From Lamellibrachia columna (lineage: Eukaryota; Annelida; Polychaeta; Sabellida; Siboglinidae), in NCBI GenBank assembly GCA_963662155.1, contig OY759263.1:23827571-23891570 (forward strand): DNA of 64,000 nt, read 5' to 3'. The notes beneath the pieces were generated by a model. It was given only the letters and a program-made list of their open reading frames with translations, was not told where the DNA came from and ran no database searches. Positions 27,161 to 59,755 of the stretch are shown one piece after another; position 1 is the first letter of the stretch, and every line of letters begins with the position of its first letter. The position numbers were made by a program, and so were the translations under genes.

Positions 27161-27692
27161 GGCACCAAATGTCCCAAGATGGGACAGCGCGTGTACCTTT
27201 AGTTATTTTTCATTTGCCATTATCACCTAAGATATGTGCAAATTAAACGAATTGTTTACATTTGCCTGATATCCAGCTACACATCGCAATAAATATGTCC
27301 TTGATGTCTGATATATATTTGTTTATCGTTGAGTCTTCGAACAAGTGTCCTATCTTTGGCAACCGACACTACGTTTAGAACACTCTAGTATAGCAACCAA
27401 GTCGGAAGGAAACAAGTTTGTTTCTAATGTTCACACCAAATTACACAAATCAACCCAGTTTACATTGAACAGATCAAGGAATTCAATAACGCGGATGTTT
27501 ATTCAGGATTATATAAAGCAGCAAAAATGCCCATCCTCCGGATGGTATAACTTGGCAGTGACCAAATTTCAGGATAAACAACATTTTCACAGAAATGTCC
27601 ATCTATGCCTTGGTACTTGGTGCTGCCTGTCAACCTTTCGAAATTGCAACGTTTTGCCCTTATATTAACTTGGGACAAGAAAAGACGCATTG
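27161..27692. repeat. Degenerate relative of the block ends with about one 35-bp unit
   Basis: The left part (about 27,250-27,365) matches the sequence left of the arrays (gatatccagctacac, ccttg..tctgatatat, gag.ctt...aagtgtcc). A single diverged 35-mer-like stretch follows (acgtttagaacactctagta). Then comes the right flank (agcaaccaagtcggaaggaa) and about 280 bp matching 9,130-9,470. It therefore preserves the locus with essentially no array. Confidence 0.82.
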
Positions 27693-27785
27693 GAGTGGTG
27701 GTGTTTTGGAGTGGTGGTGTCTTGGAGTGGTAGTGTTTTGGAGTGATGGTGTTTTGGAGTGATGGTGTTTTGGAGTGGTGGTTAA
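27693..27785. repeat. 18-bp tandem repeat
   Basis: Five copies of a unit like ttggagtggtggtgtttt. Confidence 0.9.
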
Positions 27786-28880
27786 ATTGTCAACAAAGTA
27801 AACGTTATCAACAATGAAACCGTACAGTTTTGATCGCTAGGCGGCGCCACAAATATTGAAGCACCACAGTTTTAAAACGTTTCCGGCGACAATATATTAT
27901 AGCGGGGGGTGTGGCACTGGGAGGTTGATCCTAAAAATAGTCGTGGGACGTGGGATATTGACCTTAAAAATAGGTGGGAGCCGGGAGGTGGGATTGGTGG
28001 GAGCTGGACTCCTAAAATTGGTGGGAGGTTGGCCCCAAAAGCAGGTGGGAGATGAGAGGATGCCACACCATGTCATGATTGCATACATACACCATACATC
28101 CATAGTGTTACTTTTGTCGTCGACTAGCTGAATTTATAAAGGTAAAACCACATGGGGAACATTTAATAGCAGGTTTCTGAGACAGGGTATTGGGTCGAAA
28201 ACTCGACATCTCGGTTTTGGCGGTGCTTCTGCATAGGCTGAGGCGTAGGATGCTTAAGTGGGACACATATAGTGGACGGATATTATGTTGCCGATTTTTA
28301 TAACTAAAGAAAGAGCATCGTTGTATCCATGTTCGAGAACAAGTATATCTCATGGGAAGGGTGTCAGGTGGAAATTTGATATATGCATTAATTTGCCAAC
28401 AAACCGGCAACAGTTTCTGCGGATTGATGCAATCAAGATAGAGTTGTTTGCATTCATGACAAAGCACATCACACATAAGGTAGCCATCAACAACGCTCCC
28501 ATAAAAATATCTGACGAAGCGTAGTTATTCAGTTTCAGTCTCAGCGGGCTCCAAACAACGTAGCAGAACTCTTCAGTCTCAGTGACCGCCCCTCAAACAA
28601 TTGGCTCACGAAGCGGAACACTTTTTCCATATGTACATTATACGGATCAATGTCACTATCACTGTGATGATATTAGGAAAGTTACGGGGTCACAAAGAAA
28701 TACCTCAGACCAATCCCACAAAATCAAACATTTTGAATTCAAAGTTGATTTTAGTCAGGTTCATTGAGGAAAGAACTGAAATTCAGTCTAGATAAATAAT
28801 TTTTTATTAAAATGATCCATGTAAGAATTAATTCGTTCGTGATATTCAAGATACAACGAACGTGATGTTCATTCGCGTCT
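27786..28880. repeat. Dispersed repeat family R, copy 1
   Basis: Matches 59,756-60,900 in layout: the cgccacaaatattgaagcac phrase, then degenerate purine-rich units (ggtgggag.tgggaggttg, 27,905-28,050), the gctgaatttataaaggtaaa phrase, units of the tctgacgaagcggaactctt type, and a 3' stretch (28,690-28,870) matching the last part of the ORF at 62,388-63,137 but with frame disruptions. No intact gene is visible here. Confidence 0.8.
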
Positions 28881-29506
28881 CAGTAACGTACGACAGCAAA
28901 ATAATGTTGAAAACATAAAGTGGTGAGCACTAGTGTAAGTCAAAAACATATTTTATATATCATACTTGAAATGATTCCTCATACACTAGATTATATATAT
29001 GGCAAGCACGCGAACACACCAACACCGTCGTGTTACGGACGAATCACCGACTAACCTTTATATTTAAAGAAGAAGATTGACACTGTTGTGTAGTGTTAAT
29101 GATTTCAGTTATAATGACACCACATGTTTATTTGACTAGTAGCTTAATGTTTGCATATTAAGTTAATTTTTATCCTGATTGGTGGATATGTCATGTATTT
29201 TCCAGTGGTGTTGTCTGCTAGCGGTGCTGCCGCCTGGCGACCACGGAGAGAGAAATTGTCGGGGAGTGGACATAATAAAGTTTTTGATAATACAAATGTT
29301 TAAGTCAGTAAGTACGATTCAAAAGATTAGAACAATTTGTCTGATGATTTAACACAAAAATATACATACAAAAGTTACACAAACGAGCTAGCAGGTCGTA
29401 GTGGATACTAAGTAGGCGTTAATGTTCATAAAGACAATTTGAAATGAGACGGAAAAAAAATCAAATCGAAACTATGATGTTGATTACGATAGGTATTTTA
29501 TACTCT
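28881..29506. other. No gene seen
   Basis: AT-rich, apparently single-copy sequence without recognisable coding or repeat signals. Confidence 0.5.
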
Positions 29507-30110
29507 CTAAGAGTTTGCGGATGAATAATTGCTCGTAACATAAGTGTCTTGGCCAAAGTCTGCTTGTTCTTTGCGCAGTTCGCCATTTACAACACCTCGC
29601 ATTCGGTTCAAGACGTTTCCGGGTATTGGGTGCAGTGTCAGTGTCATTCGGTTATATACATTTTTTTTTATTATCAGTCCTCTGGAACGATGCCAGAGCC
29701 CAGATCTTTTTGCAGATTGCTCATATCCATTGAATGTTGTTTTCATCATCTTTTTGATCATGTCAGCTGTGATTCTGTCCATGCGAGATGTCTTATTATT
29801 TTTAAGGCAATGACCTTCACCACTTCCTCCGTGACAACCTCTGCATCTTTTGGAAGAACGGTCTATGGGTTGTCTGTCTGGGCTTGTATGTTAGGTGCAT
29901 GTATACTGAGAACGTCTTTAAAGGGTTCTGCCCTTCTTGCTTCCTTTCGATAATGGTGATCCATATTTAAGGTTTGTCGCTCCGGATTTTCCTTTGTGTT
30001 GCCAGTGATTTACTTGACAATGCGGTGTAGCTGTCTCATTTTATTTCGGGTAGCTGCATTCACAACGTTCAGTGCATGTCCGTCAAGCCTTTCGCGTACG
30101 TTCTTTTAAG
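29507..30110 (-). mobile_element. RTE-like LINE reverse transcriptase remnant
   Basis: The minus-strand translation, in pieces, resembles the region around the start of the reverse transcriptase domain in invertebrate endonuclease/RT LINEs. In order it shows a linker with KNNKTSRMDRITADMIKK (counterpart of the K.GKA.G.DGI.AE.LK consensus), then a stretch ending HPIPGNVLNRM, then ELRKEQADFGQD (counterpart of LR.EQAGFR). At least one stop (near 29,867) and frame changes interrupt it, and the catalytic part is missing. The upstream part (29,930-30,110) is also seen, more diverged, at 53,683-53,890. A dead 5'- and 3'-truncated copy. Confidence 0.75.
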
Positions 30111-30985
30111 CGTTGCACTTAAATATCCTGCTTTTGATTTAGGCCCGGTGGACGGCTGAGCTGTGGAACTCTTCAGTGTCAATGCCTCAAGAACAAAATT
30201 GTCTGACGAAGTGTAACTCTTCAGTTCCGCTGTCTCAGCGGCTCCCCAAAATGCATCCGATAAAGCGGAACTCTTAAATTTTAGTGGCACAAAAATGTCT
30301 GATGAAAATATTGTGTCTGACGAAGCGAAACTCTTAAGTCTCAACATAAATGTGTCTGGCCGCCACACAATTCAAACATCTGACTAAGCAGAACTCTCAA
30401 CTCTCAGTATCGGCGTCCCCAAAATATTGTTCCAATGAAGCTATCCCCAAAACGTGTCTGACAAAGCAGAACGCTTCAGTAACAGCGGCCCAAAAATGTA
30501 TTCCCAATATTCCCAAAACTTGTTTGATAAAGCGGAACTCATTAACGATCCCTCCTAAAATAAAATCTGGCAAGTAGCAGGCTCCGGTATAGCTATTTCC
30601 CAAGGGTATCCATGGCTAGTAGACGTGTACTCCCATAATACGCGTAACATTTTGAGGGAAATGCACCCGCAGTTAGTAGATTTGGTCTTAAATAATTAGG
30701 AGAGTAAGCACTTTTTTATCTTGTATTTTCAATGTCACTCACATAATTGTTAGAAAGTCAAGGCCTTTATATTGGATTAAATGATCCAACCAATTTAAAA
30801 TTGTATTGGCTGTGATTGCCATTGTGATGACATTATGTAAGTTAAAAAAAAAAACGGCCAATACCAAAAAATCTAACACTTTGAATTAAAAGTTGGTTTT
30901 AATAAGGTCATTTGAGGACAGAAATAAAATTCTTAAGTTGAATGAAAATGTTGTTTAAGGAGTGACATGCTGGACTGAAATGCGC
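30111..30985. repeat. Dispersed repeat family R, copy 2
   Basis: Carries about eight degenerate units of the tctgacgaagcggaactctt type (30,180-30,545). These are followed by sequence matching 58,000-58,400 and 62,370-62,760, including ccatggctagtagacgtgta, a diverged paralogue of the 62,388 ORF with several stops, and the conserved ttgattttaatcaggttca-like end at about 30,890-30,930. Confidence 0.78.
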
Positions 30986-31405
30986 CGGTGTCACATCTAA
31001 TAAGTACCCCCATATGATACCTACCACACGGTCATTATTATAATAATTACCCTAACTATATAAATATTACTTCCTTGGATATCATAATTAGCGAGAGTAT
31101 TATATTATTTCTTCTTCATGTGTCACGTCTGGCAACGTTAGCGATCACCACACAATTAAGTCACTAGCATTAACACACCTTTTAATTTGAATGAAACATA
31201 AGAACTTCGGTATTAATAAATGGCTGATTCTATCCGCGATTCTATTAATTGTTGTTACTGAAAAATAGTGCACACGCTTTCAAGTCAAACAAACAAACAA
31301 ACAAACAAACAAACAAACAAACAAACAAACAAACAAACAAACACACAAACAAACACACACATACAAACACAAACACGCACTCACACACACGCACATTATC
31401 ATCAG
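30986..31405. other. No gene seen; (CAAA)n tract
   Basis: AT-rich sequence with an (ACAA)n microsatellite at about 31,285-31,345 grading into (CA)n. I recognise nothing else. Confidence 0.6.
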
Positions 31406-32105
31406 TCAAGATGTTATCACAGTTACGTCTAGTGGAATTTCAGTAGACTTCTTTGGGTGAAAACTTCCAATGCAATCAAATCTGTCTGGAAACGACTTCT
31501 TGAGGTCTCTAATGAGTTTGATGGTCACCTTTTTTAGATCTTTGCAAGATTCGTTGGAATGTTTCTTCATAATTCTCATCTGTTCACATGTTCTCAATCC
31601 TAATATTGCTGGTCCAGGGACTTCAACAATATACAACTTGTACTTGCGCCATTCCGAGTCCTTGTATTGACACAGGATTTTCAGTGTCCCAAAACATTTC
31701 ATCTCGCTTCCGTTACAGGCCTTCAGCTTTGTGCGTTTTGCCGGTTCTGCTTTGGATTGCCATTGATTTTCCATACATGTCCCTAGCTGTCCGTGTCGGT
31801 ATGGTGTTGTCCGAAGTGCCTGTGTCTACTTTAAGTTTCAAATCATGGACACCCATCATGTCAAGACATACCATTTTAAGGTTCGTGTATGCTTCCTCTA
31901 GCATAGAGTTCATATTCTTTGTCGACACTGTGATTTCGTTAAATGACTCATAATCATCGCCTTCATTTTCAGGGTGAACCGCACATTACAGTCTTGATGT
32001 CTGCCTATCCTGTCTGCCTCGACTTCTGTGTCTGCTTTTTACTTATCGGTATCCTTTGACTTCTTGGCATGCCCGCTCTCTTCTGACTTCTGTCTTTCTG
32101 CCGTT
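31406..32105 (-). mobile_element. Ty3/gypsy LTR-retrotransposon protease remnant
   Basis: On the minus strand, two overlapping frames encode a retropepsin-type region: LKLKVDTGTSDNTIP (active-site D-T-G) around 31,830-31,850, then a segment with CQYKDSEWRKYKLYIVEV and GPAILGLRTCEQ (counterpart of the ..VLGL..C.. flap and closing strand) to about 31,600. A linker DLKKSFPDRFDCIG, typical of sequence just before the RT domain, follows. The frame changes near 31,750. Upstream (31,980-32,105) lies a Lys/Glu-rich Gag-end-like stretch with a stop. RT, RNase H, integrase and LTRs are not seen. Dead fragment. Confidence 0.78.
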
Positions 32106-32599
<494 letters not shown>

Positions 32600-32627
32600 A
32601 ACTCCTTCTCTCTATTTATATAGAGTA

Positions 32628-33040
32628 ATTTGAGTAAAGACAACTGGTGCTGTGTTACTTGAGTCAACATAGAAATATACTCAGCTAATTTTAACACTGT
32701 CCCTTGTATGAGCAACACAGGCATTTTAGCATTTTATGGCAAAGTAATTAATAATAGTAGGGATGAGAAGGAGCGAGGGGAGACAGAAAAAGAGTGAGAC
32801 AAAAAATGAGAGAAGGAGAGAGTGGGATAGAGAGAGGGGAGGCGAAAGGAGAGGGCGAAAGAGAGAAGCGGAAAGAGAGACGGAAAGAGATAGGTAAATG
32901 AAGAAAACAGTGTTTGAGAGGGAGTGCGAGTGCAAGGGAGGGGTGAAAAAAAAGAGATAGAAATGTATATATATAAAATTAGCTGAGTATATTTCTATGG
33001 TGACTCAAGTAACACAGCACCAGTTGTCTTTATTCAAATT
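32628..33040. repeat. Inverted repeat, arms about 66 bp, 280-bp spacer
   Basis: The left arm (32,628-32,693) and right arm (32,974-33,040) are reverse complements with only about three mismatches (core phrase caactggtgctgtgttactt). The spacer holds a strongly purine-biased GA tract (32,755-32,960). It resembles a small foldback or MITE-like element inserted into the duplicated segment. The second copy at 35.1-36.4 kb lacks it. Confidence 0.85.
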
Positions 33041-33899
33041 AGCACGCAACCCGTTTGTTCCAGTTTGGTCAAAGCTTCTCACTAGTATATTAATTACATT
33101 GATTACATAGATAAATCTGGGGTGAGACCAATAAATAAAGTACTTTTCTAATCGTTATATGTTTTATTATAATAAATAATTTATTAATATTACATTATGC
33201 GCCTAGTGTACTGTTTCATAGTATTGCTTAATAAACCTTATATTGTGTAAACCTACATCAACATCTACATCGTCTGATTTTGTATCCAGTTGCACAACAT
33301 GTTCTTGTTAAAGTGTGTTGTAGTGAGCATATTATGGCTCTCTACATAGTCTACAAACCAGAATGTGGTCAGATGATAAGTGCAGTTAACAGCAGTTAAC
33401 ATTCAGATGCTAGCAAAACTACATCTAGGGCCTGAGAGAGTATATATACTAAACAAATAAAAAACAGTCCTTGAGGTTTCAGGTGAGAAATCCTTTGATG
33501 CCTCAGACCTCCTGCTAATTGCTTTATTTTATAACTTGCTTAACACTGAACAGTATTAGCAATTACCAACTCATTTGAGATCATTACATAAATATTAGAA
33601 GTTTATTGGCTAAGTTTTTCCTGAGAGGGTAACGTTTGGTAATGATTGGTTTGCTTGAGTGTAAATGCGAGCGATGTTCCCTTAAATACGCTACATTCGA
33701 ACAGCTGATGTTCCTTGGGTGCTACGGGAAATAAAATACATCCTTTTTGAAATGCTTTGTCTTGACTTTCCAAGTCTTACTTTTCACCTATTACTATGTA
33801 ATTATGAAATACAGATTTGTTTATTGTTTTCTCGTAAAAAAAAGTCTGTTCAACTGCCTTTGCATATTCAATTATTCCTGAATAAATTAATTAAAAGTG
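33041..33899. other. No gene seen
   Basis: AT-rich sequence. No domain, RNA gene or repeat relation recognised. Confidence 0.5.
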
Positions 33900-34430
33900 T
33901 TATTTTTTAAATATGCTATTACTAATAATTTACTACATCATACAATATGAACTCGAACTCGTACTCATGTAAATGTACTCGTACTCAACTTTTAGTAATG
34001 TACTCGTTCTCAACCATCACCAATGTACTCGTACTCATGAAAATTTACTCGGACCCAGGTAATATTATATACAATTATTCGCGAAAATATTCATCAATTT
34101 AGTAGAGAATAATTAGGAAACGATTTTCTTCTAATCACTACTATTGAGATTTGTTTATTCAACGTTTCGACTACCGCCTTCAGGCACTGAACTCTGGGAC
34201 GACTAGTTCTTCTTCTGCTCGCCAGTTGGCATGGCAAGCAGGCCGTCTGTGGGTATGTATCCCCTCGCCTCAATTCATGATTGAAGCCTTCTTTCTGATC
34301 CATATGACCTCTTTAATCCACATCGTGTTTCTGTTGCTTTCTCTGTCTGTCACCTTTGCTCCATCCGAGTAGATGGTTCATTTGTTTCTGTCTGCGTAGT
34401 TGGTGATTGCAAACGTGTGCTCTATTGTCG

Positions 34431-34432
<2 letters not shown>
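33900..34432 (-). mobile_element. Penelope-like element 3' remnant, copy 1
   Basis: Direct copy of 35,840-36,405. It begins with degenerate tandem gtactcgtactca phrases, then ttattcaacgtttcg.ctaccg and the ctagttcttcttctgct phrase. On the minus strand the tail reads as the end of a GIY-YIG-type Penelope-like ORF (see copy 2), with stops and frame changes. The PLE assignment rests on similarity of this tail to PLE C-termini and on the RT fragment at 38.4-38.9 kb. Confidence 0.62.

Positions 34433-34499
<67 letters not shown>
34433..34499. repeat. (GA)n microsatellite
   Basis: About 33 uninterrupted GA dinucleotides directly after the point where PLE copy 1 stops matching copy 2. Confidence 0.97.
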
Positions 34500-34502
<3 letters not shown>

Positions 34503-34730
34503 AAACAGTATCAGACTAGCAAAGGAATGCATACATATGTGTTCTTGCACAAAGCGCCAGTCCTCGTTGGTGTGATGACATACAAAGACCCAGCGGCCTA
34601 TTTAGTGAGTACTGAGCCATGAAAGCCTTGGTACTCCAGAGGAAAGATATCGCAGTCAACATTTCTTACAGTTAGTTGACCGTACCATGTACTATTTGAT
34701 ATGATATCAGTGGCAGAACTATTACAATTA

Positions 34731-34736
34731 TATATT
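34731..34736 (-). promoter_or_regulatory. Possible poly(A) signal of the fibrinogen-domain gene
   Basis: AATATA on the minus strand, about 90 nt after the stop codon. It is a weak variant of AATAAA, and no canonical hexamer was seen closer. Tentative. Confidence 0.25.
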
Positions 34737-34822
34737 CTTCACAACATTGCTTCCTGTGTGACATTCCGTGCAAGGGTGCAGAAGAACACAATTTGCGAAA
34801 CAGAAAACGCCACAGACGTCTT

Positions 34823-52833
<18,011 letters not shown>

Positions 52834-53537
52834 TGTAGTGGAGTATTGTACTCAGGTGAAGGACAACAGGAAAGAAGCTCTAGTACTGAAACACGAGAAC
52901 CTACAGTCGTTCACCCAAGTTCATGTTAAATTAAAGAAGCACCACTTTTTACGAGAGACTGTTGAAAGAAGAAAGCAGAACAGGTTATGGTCAGCATCGG
53001 AAACTAATCCCGTCCTAGTGGGTTTTAGATAATTGTCTGAATGACAAAAAAAAAATCAGAAATCATATGATGTATTAGCCCTCGTCGTCTTTACCATTTA
53101 TAAGTTACAATTAACTGTTCTATATAATGTGATTGCCATTCGAAGCAACGACTCTAAAAACGTGGATATTGAATGTGAAATGCAATGCTAAACCAGACAT
53201 TTCTACATATTTTAAATAAAATAATGATTTAATTAAGGACCCCGATCAAATCACGAATACATTATGTAATCGCATTACAAATGTTTGTCCAAACCATGTA
53301 AATGCTAACCCTGTCATTACCCGTCTCGCCGTTGCCATCGAACGGGTACACAATACAATATACTCAATACAAATATTAAATCGCAACAGCAGCAACTATG
53401 TGAATATTCTGTGAACCGAAGAAAAACACCGCCTGCTCTTATTTATCCCGTGTTGATTAAATATTGTACCATGACATGTTAAAATATTCTTATTGTACAA
53501 ACATGCATGAATGCATACTAGACTTGGGCGGGAAAAC
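52834..53537. other. Upstream region of the fibrinogen-domain gene
   Basis: Likely contains the promoter and 5' UTR for the minus-strand gene, but I see no convincing TATA box or upstream exon. Otherwise unremarkable AT-rich sequence. Confidence 0.4.
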
Positions 53538-53671
<134 letters not shown>

Positions 53672-53679
53672 CGTCTTTA

Positions 53680-53890
53680 AAGGTTTATATCCATCATGTT
53701 TGTTTGTGTGTCATCTCCTTTCGATATTCGATATTCGATATTCGGTCGTGATCCAGCATTAGTGCTGCCAGTGATTTTCTTGGCAACGCGGTACACTTAT
53801 ATCATGCCATTTCGGTCAGCTGCATCCTTAGCCTCCCGAGTTTGTTTATCGAGCCATTCGCGTTGATCCTTTTCTGTATGGCTGATGAGA
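53680..53890 (-). mobile_element. RTE-like LINE remnant (linker upstream of RT)
   Basis: Diverged copy of 29,930-30,110: acgtctttaaaggttt, tcctttcgata, gccagtgattt.cttg, ggtagctgcat-like phrases in the same order. The minus strand would read the Lys/Arg-rich linker between endonuclease and RT. A 9-bp tandem (cgatattcg, three copies) interrupts it at about 53,718-53,744. Confidence 0.6.
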
Positions 53891-53904
53891 CGGCAAAACA
53901 TATC

Positions 53905-54312
53905 GAGTTCTGCGATAACCGTCGAGGTCTGCAAGAACCGTCGAGTTCTGGCTGCGAAGTTCTGCAAGAAACGTCGAATTCTGGCTGCGAGAACCGTCGA
54001 GAACTACAAGAACCGTCGAGTACTTGCCGCGTTCAGGTTGAGAGAGCCGTCGAGTTCTGGCTGCGAGAACCGTCGAGTTCTGCAAGAACCGTTTAGTTCT
54101 ACAAGAACCGTCGAGTTCTGGCTGCGAGCATCCCACATTTCTGCAAGAACCATCGAGTTCTGCAAGATCCGTCGAGTTCTAGCTGCGAGAACAGTCAGTT
54201 CTGCAAGAACCGTCGAGTTCTGCAAGAACCGTCGGGTTCTGCAAGAACCGCCGAATTCTGCAAAAACCGTCGGCTTCTGCAAGAACCATCGAGTTCTACG
54301 AGATCGATAGAG
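53905..54312. repeat. 18-bp minisatellite with longer variants
   Basis: About 20 units around the core aaccgtcgagttctgcaag, mixed with versions where ctgcaag is replaced by ctggctgcgag. The 18-bp period keeps frame and gives a Lys-Asn-Arg-Arg-Val-Leu-like repeat on the plus strand, but no gene context supports translation. Confidence 0.9.
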
Positions 54313-54419
54313 TCTGGTTACCACTGAAAATAGCGTTGTATGATGTGCAGTGAAGACGACGTAATGCTGCAAAGAGCATAATTTTATATAATATGCTATC
54401 CACATAAAAGAGACTCTTA

Positions 54420-56545
<2,126 letters not shown>

Positions 56546-56652
56546 CCGACCGACCGACCGACCGACCGACCGACCGACCGACCGACCGACCGACCGACCG
56601 ACCGAACGAACGACCGACCGACCGACCGACCGACCGACCGACCGACCGACCG
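56546..56652. repeat. (CCGA)n tetranucleotide microsatellite
   Basis: About 26 GACC/CCGA units with one gaacgaacg slip. Confidence 0.97.
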
Positions 56653-57419
56653 TAAAATATGCACTTACAGCTGTAAAGACAGTCTATCGGCATTCTACTG
56701 TAAAGTGAATTATCCTTATATATATAAACAAAAAACAAATAGTATGACAAAGCCTACTACCAATAAGGAAAATATAAATCATACCTTCCTCGAGTGTAGA
56801 TATATTTTCTTTCATATTCCTGTTGTTGTTCCAATGAATCATTGAGCTGAAGCTGATCCATTGATTCTTGATATTTACTGCGTTGTTTTCTAGGTTCTTG
56901 TGTTTCAGTACTGAATAATTGTGGTCACATATGGTTAAACAACCAGCACATTCTGGCTTCGTACTTGAACCATGTAGACCTGTACGCCCATGATCTGTAT
57001 TACCTTCGTGATGTGTTCTGCTGTGTTGAAGCATAATGCATATCTCTGAAGTTTTAAATCAAATTTCAGATACATCATATACACCTTTAAACCGAAACAA
57101 AACATGGTTCGCACGAAGTCAGTTATATCCAATTTGCATTAACTAAGTAATACCAATAATTTTCCTTAATTGGTTATTTACTGTTGAGTCTGCATGGCTG
57201 TCTGTCTGTATGTAAGTCTGTCTGTCGAAATGTATGTGTCAGTAGGCTTACATTTACCCTCCGCTATGGTATCTACTGTTTACATGGCTGTTTGCTTTGC
57301 AACCAATCACGCATGGTTGGCCACACTTGTCAGTCTTATCATTCAAACAGAGTTTGCCTCCAGCTCCCAAAATGTCACCAAGATGTCAATATTGCAGTTA
57401 ATTAATGAATACAAAGTTG
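56653..57419. other. No gene seen
   Basis: No recognised domain or repeat relation. Open frames here are short and lack exon-like splice context. Confidence 0.45.
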
Positions 57420-58400
57420 TTAAGTCGATGTTGGGGGGACCGGGGAACCACTTCGAGTTCTGACACGTTTGACAGCAAACAACAACAAACATATCTGCCG
57501 AAGTGCCACCCCCCCCCCCTCCCACAACTAAATGATGAAGCGGGACTCTGAGTTAACCCCTAAAATCCTTTTGTACCAGCGGGAGGAGGGGGGAGCGAAC
57601 GCACCGAAAGTCCTCCCCAAGCCTACGGACCTGGCATATGCCTTTTGTATGCGTGCGTTAACTACAGTGCCGCCACTTAGCAGAAGTCAATAAGATGAAG
57701 ACAGCTAAAAGCTGTTTTAAAGAAACAGATAACATTTACTGTGAAAAACGAGAAAAAACATCACGTATATTACATAACATCAATTCAGCGTTTGTAATTA
57801 AAAGAATATAGGGTCATTCCGTAATTGTGGTACACTTTCAGGCAATTTCTGTCCCGGCTATTTGGTGCATCTCAGCACGTTTTGAAATATTATTATGTAT
57901 TTACTTTGATACTATAAAGTACTACCTACGCATGTATGTAGTTTGTGCATTTACATCACACATTATATGAAGCATGTGACGGCTTTTGCATGTGGCAAGC
58001 GCAGTAATAGCTATGTCCCAAAGGTATCCATGCTAGTAGACGTGTGTTCTCACAATAGTAAGAGTATAAGGAAAATGCACCAAAAATTACTACACTAGGA
58101 GAGAAGAAGATAACGTTCTCATCGTGTCTTGTACACTGTGGAAATGTTTTACTTGTCAATGTCACTCGGATAATTGTCAGAAAGATAATGCCTTTACGTT
58201 GAAAGATATACTGGAATAAATGATCCAATATTGATTTAACCAATTAAAATGTTTGGCTGCTGTGGCGATGACATTATGTAAGTTACATGGACACCACAAA
58301 CAGCCGTATCACAAACTAATCACACAAAAACACACAGATTGAATGCAATGTTGATTTTAATCAGATTCAGTGAGGGAATAACTGAAATTCAGTCTATGTA
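57420..58400. repeat. Dispersed repeat family R, copy 4 (diverged)
   Basis: Shares with copies 3 and 5 the gcgaacgcac...cctacggacctggcatat stretch, a deoxypurine-rich gggaggagg run, the gtaattgtggtacactttca phrase (like 61,325) and a strongly decayed paralogue of the 62,388 ORF (58,060-58,400) with many stops. Confidence 0.72.
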
Positions 58401-58559
58401 AAGTTTATATGAAATATGAAATATGAAAATGTCGCTGAATGAGTGACATACTGACTTGAAACGCGCCGGCAATTCGTTACGTTAGGGGAGACCGGGGGAA
58501 ATTGCTACAATGTTCATCTAAGTTTCATTTTGCATATCCCTTTCTTTTGTTTTTCCATA

Positions 58560-59215
58560 AAATTATAATAACTTTTAAACGACATCCAGCTACATGTCGC
58601 CGTACATATTTCCTTGGTTTCTGATATATTGTTTTGTGTCATCGAGACTTCAAAGAAGCGTCTCATCTTTTGCGACTTTCCCTACGTTCAACACACTCTA
58701 GTGCAGCATCCTTTCCCTACGTTCAACACACTCTGGTGCAGCAGCAATCAAGTCTGAAGGAAACAAGTTTGTATCATCAAGTTTGGTTCACACAAAGTTT
58801 CACAAATCAACCCAGTTTACATTGAACAGATCACGGTAAATGAATAACTTGGCAGTTTGTATGTGTTTACCAAATGTCAGGATACACAACATTATCACAG
58901 AAGTATCCATCTATGCATTGGTACTTGGTCCTGCCAGTCAATCTCTCGAAATTGCGACGTAATGTTGGACATCATAGTGACGTCAAACGACGCCTTGCCC
59001 TTGTATCACGTAACAATTGACAATCGCTGAAAATACGCATGACGTCGTAAACAATTGAACGTAATTATTGGAGTTTCGTTCCGGACAGTTGTACGCTACA
59101 GCTACAAAGGGTATTTCAATTGTAGCAAGGACGACCCGACAATGGGGACGTAGATGCACACCTGAAAGTTAGGCACCCGAGATCGATATTTGGAGTAGTT
59201 TAATCTACATATGAT
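58560..59215. repeat. Compact relative of the array-bearing blocks, with only two 35-bp units
   Basis: Left flank as at 7,555-7,870 and 25,450-25,660 (cagctaca.gtcg, ccttggtttctgatatattg, atcgagactt). Then two 35-bp units (58,682-58,740), then the right flank agcaatcaagtctgaaggaa and about 470 bp matching 9,130-9,655. No GT tract is present. The match ends near gatatttggagtagttta. Confidence 0.85.
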
Positions 59216-59755
59216 ACTTCCTCAACAACAAAATGGTAAGTTAATTACAAAGAAGTCGACCATGTCTAATAAGTTGGTGTGGGCCAAGTACAAAGTTTAC
59301 AAACCATCGCAATAATTACACCCTGATTCCAGAGACACATGATACTTGTTGCGAATGCAGAAAAGTAGTGAAGTAGTCCCTATATGGATGCGTCCAGTCC
59401 GCCATCTGGATGACGATGCGCACAAGGAGCTTGGGAATGTGTTTACATATGAACGTATGAATTACATAATGGAGATTCATCACAAACACACGTTAACTAA
59501 AATTCGCTGTGTCAAATGTTGGAGTTCTTGACATGCTAGTTCTTGTTATGCAATGTTGGTTGCCACAAATCATTGCTTGGCTGATCACGGTATAGCGGTT
59601 GCTGCTGGCGCCGACTAGTGACTAACAAATAATGACATACATTATCTAGTTCTCATAAAAAATGACTGCCTAAAGACATACATACTTACGTACGTACATA
59701 CACGTGCACACGCGCACACGTGCACACGCGCACACGCGCACACGCGCACACAGTA
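59216..59755. other. No gene seen; (CACACG)n tract
   Basis: A small CACGCG/CACACG array lies at 59,690-59,752. The rest is unremarkable. Confidence 0.5.

Noticed and set aside
28108..28476. 122-codon minus-strand frame with many Cys
   Set aside because: It lies inside repeat family R; paralogous copies do not keep this frame open and no domain is recognisable.
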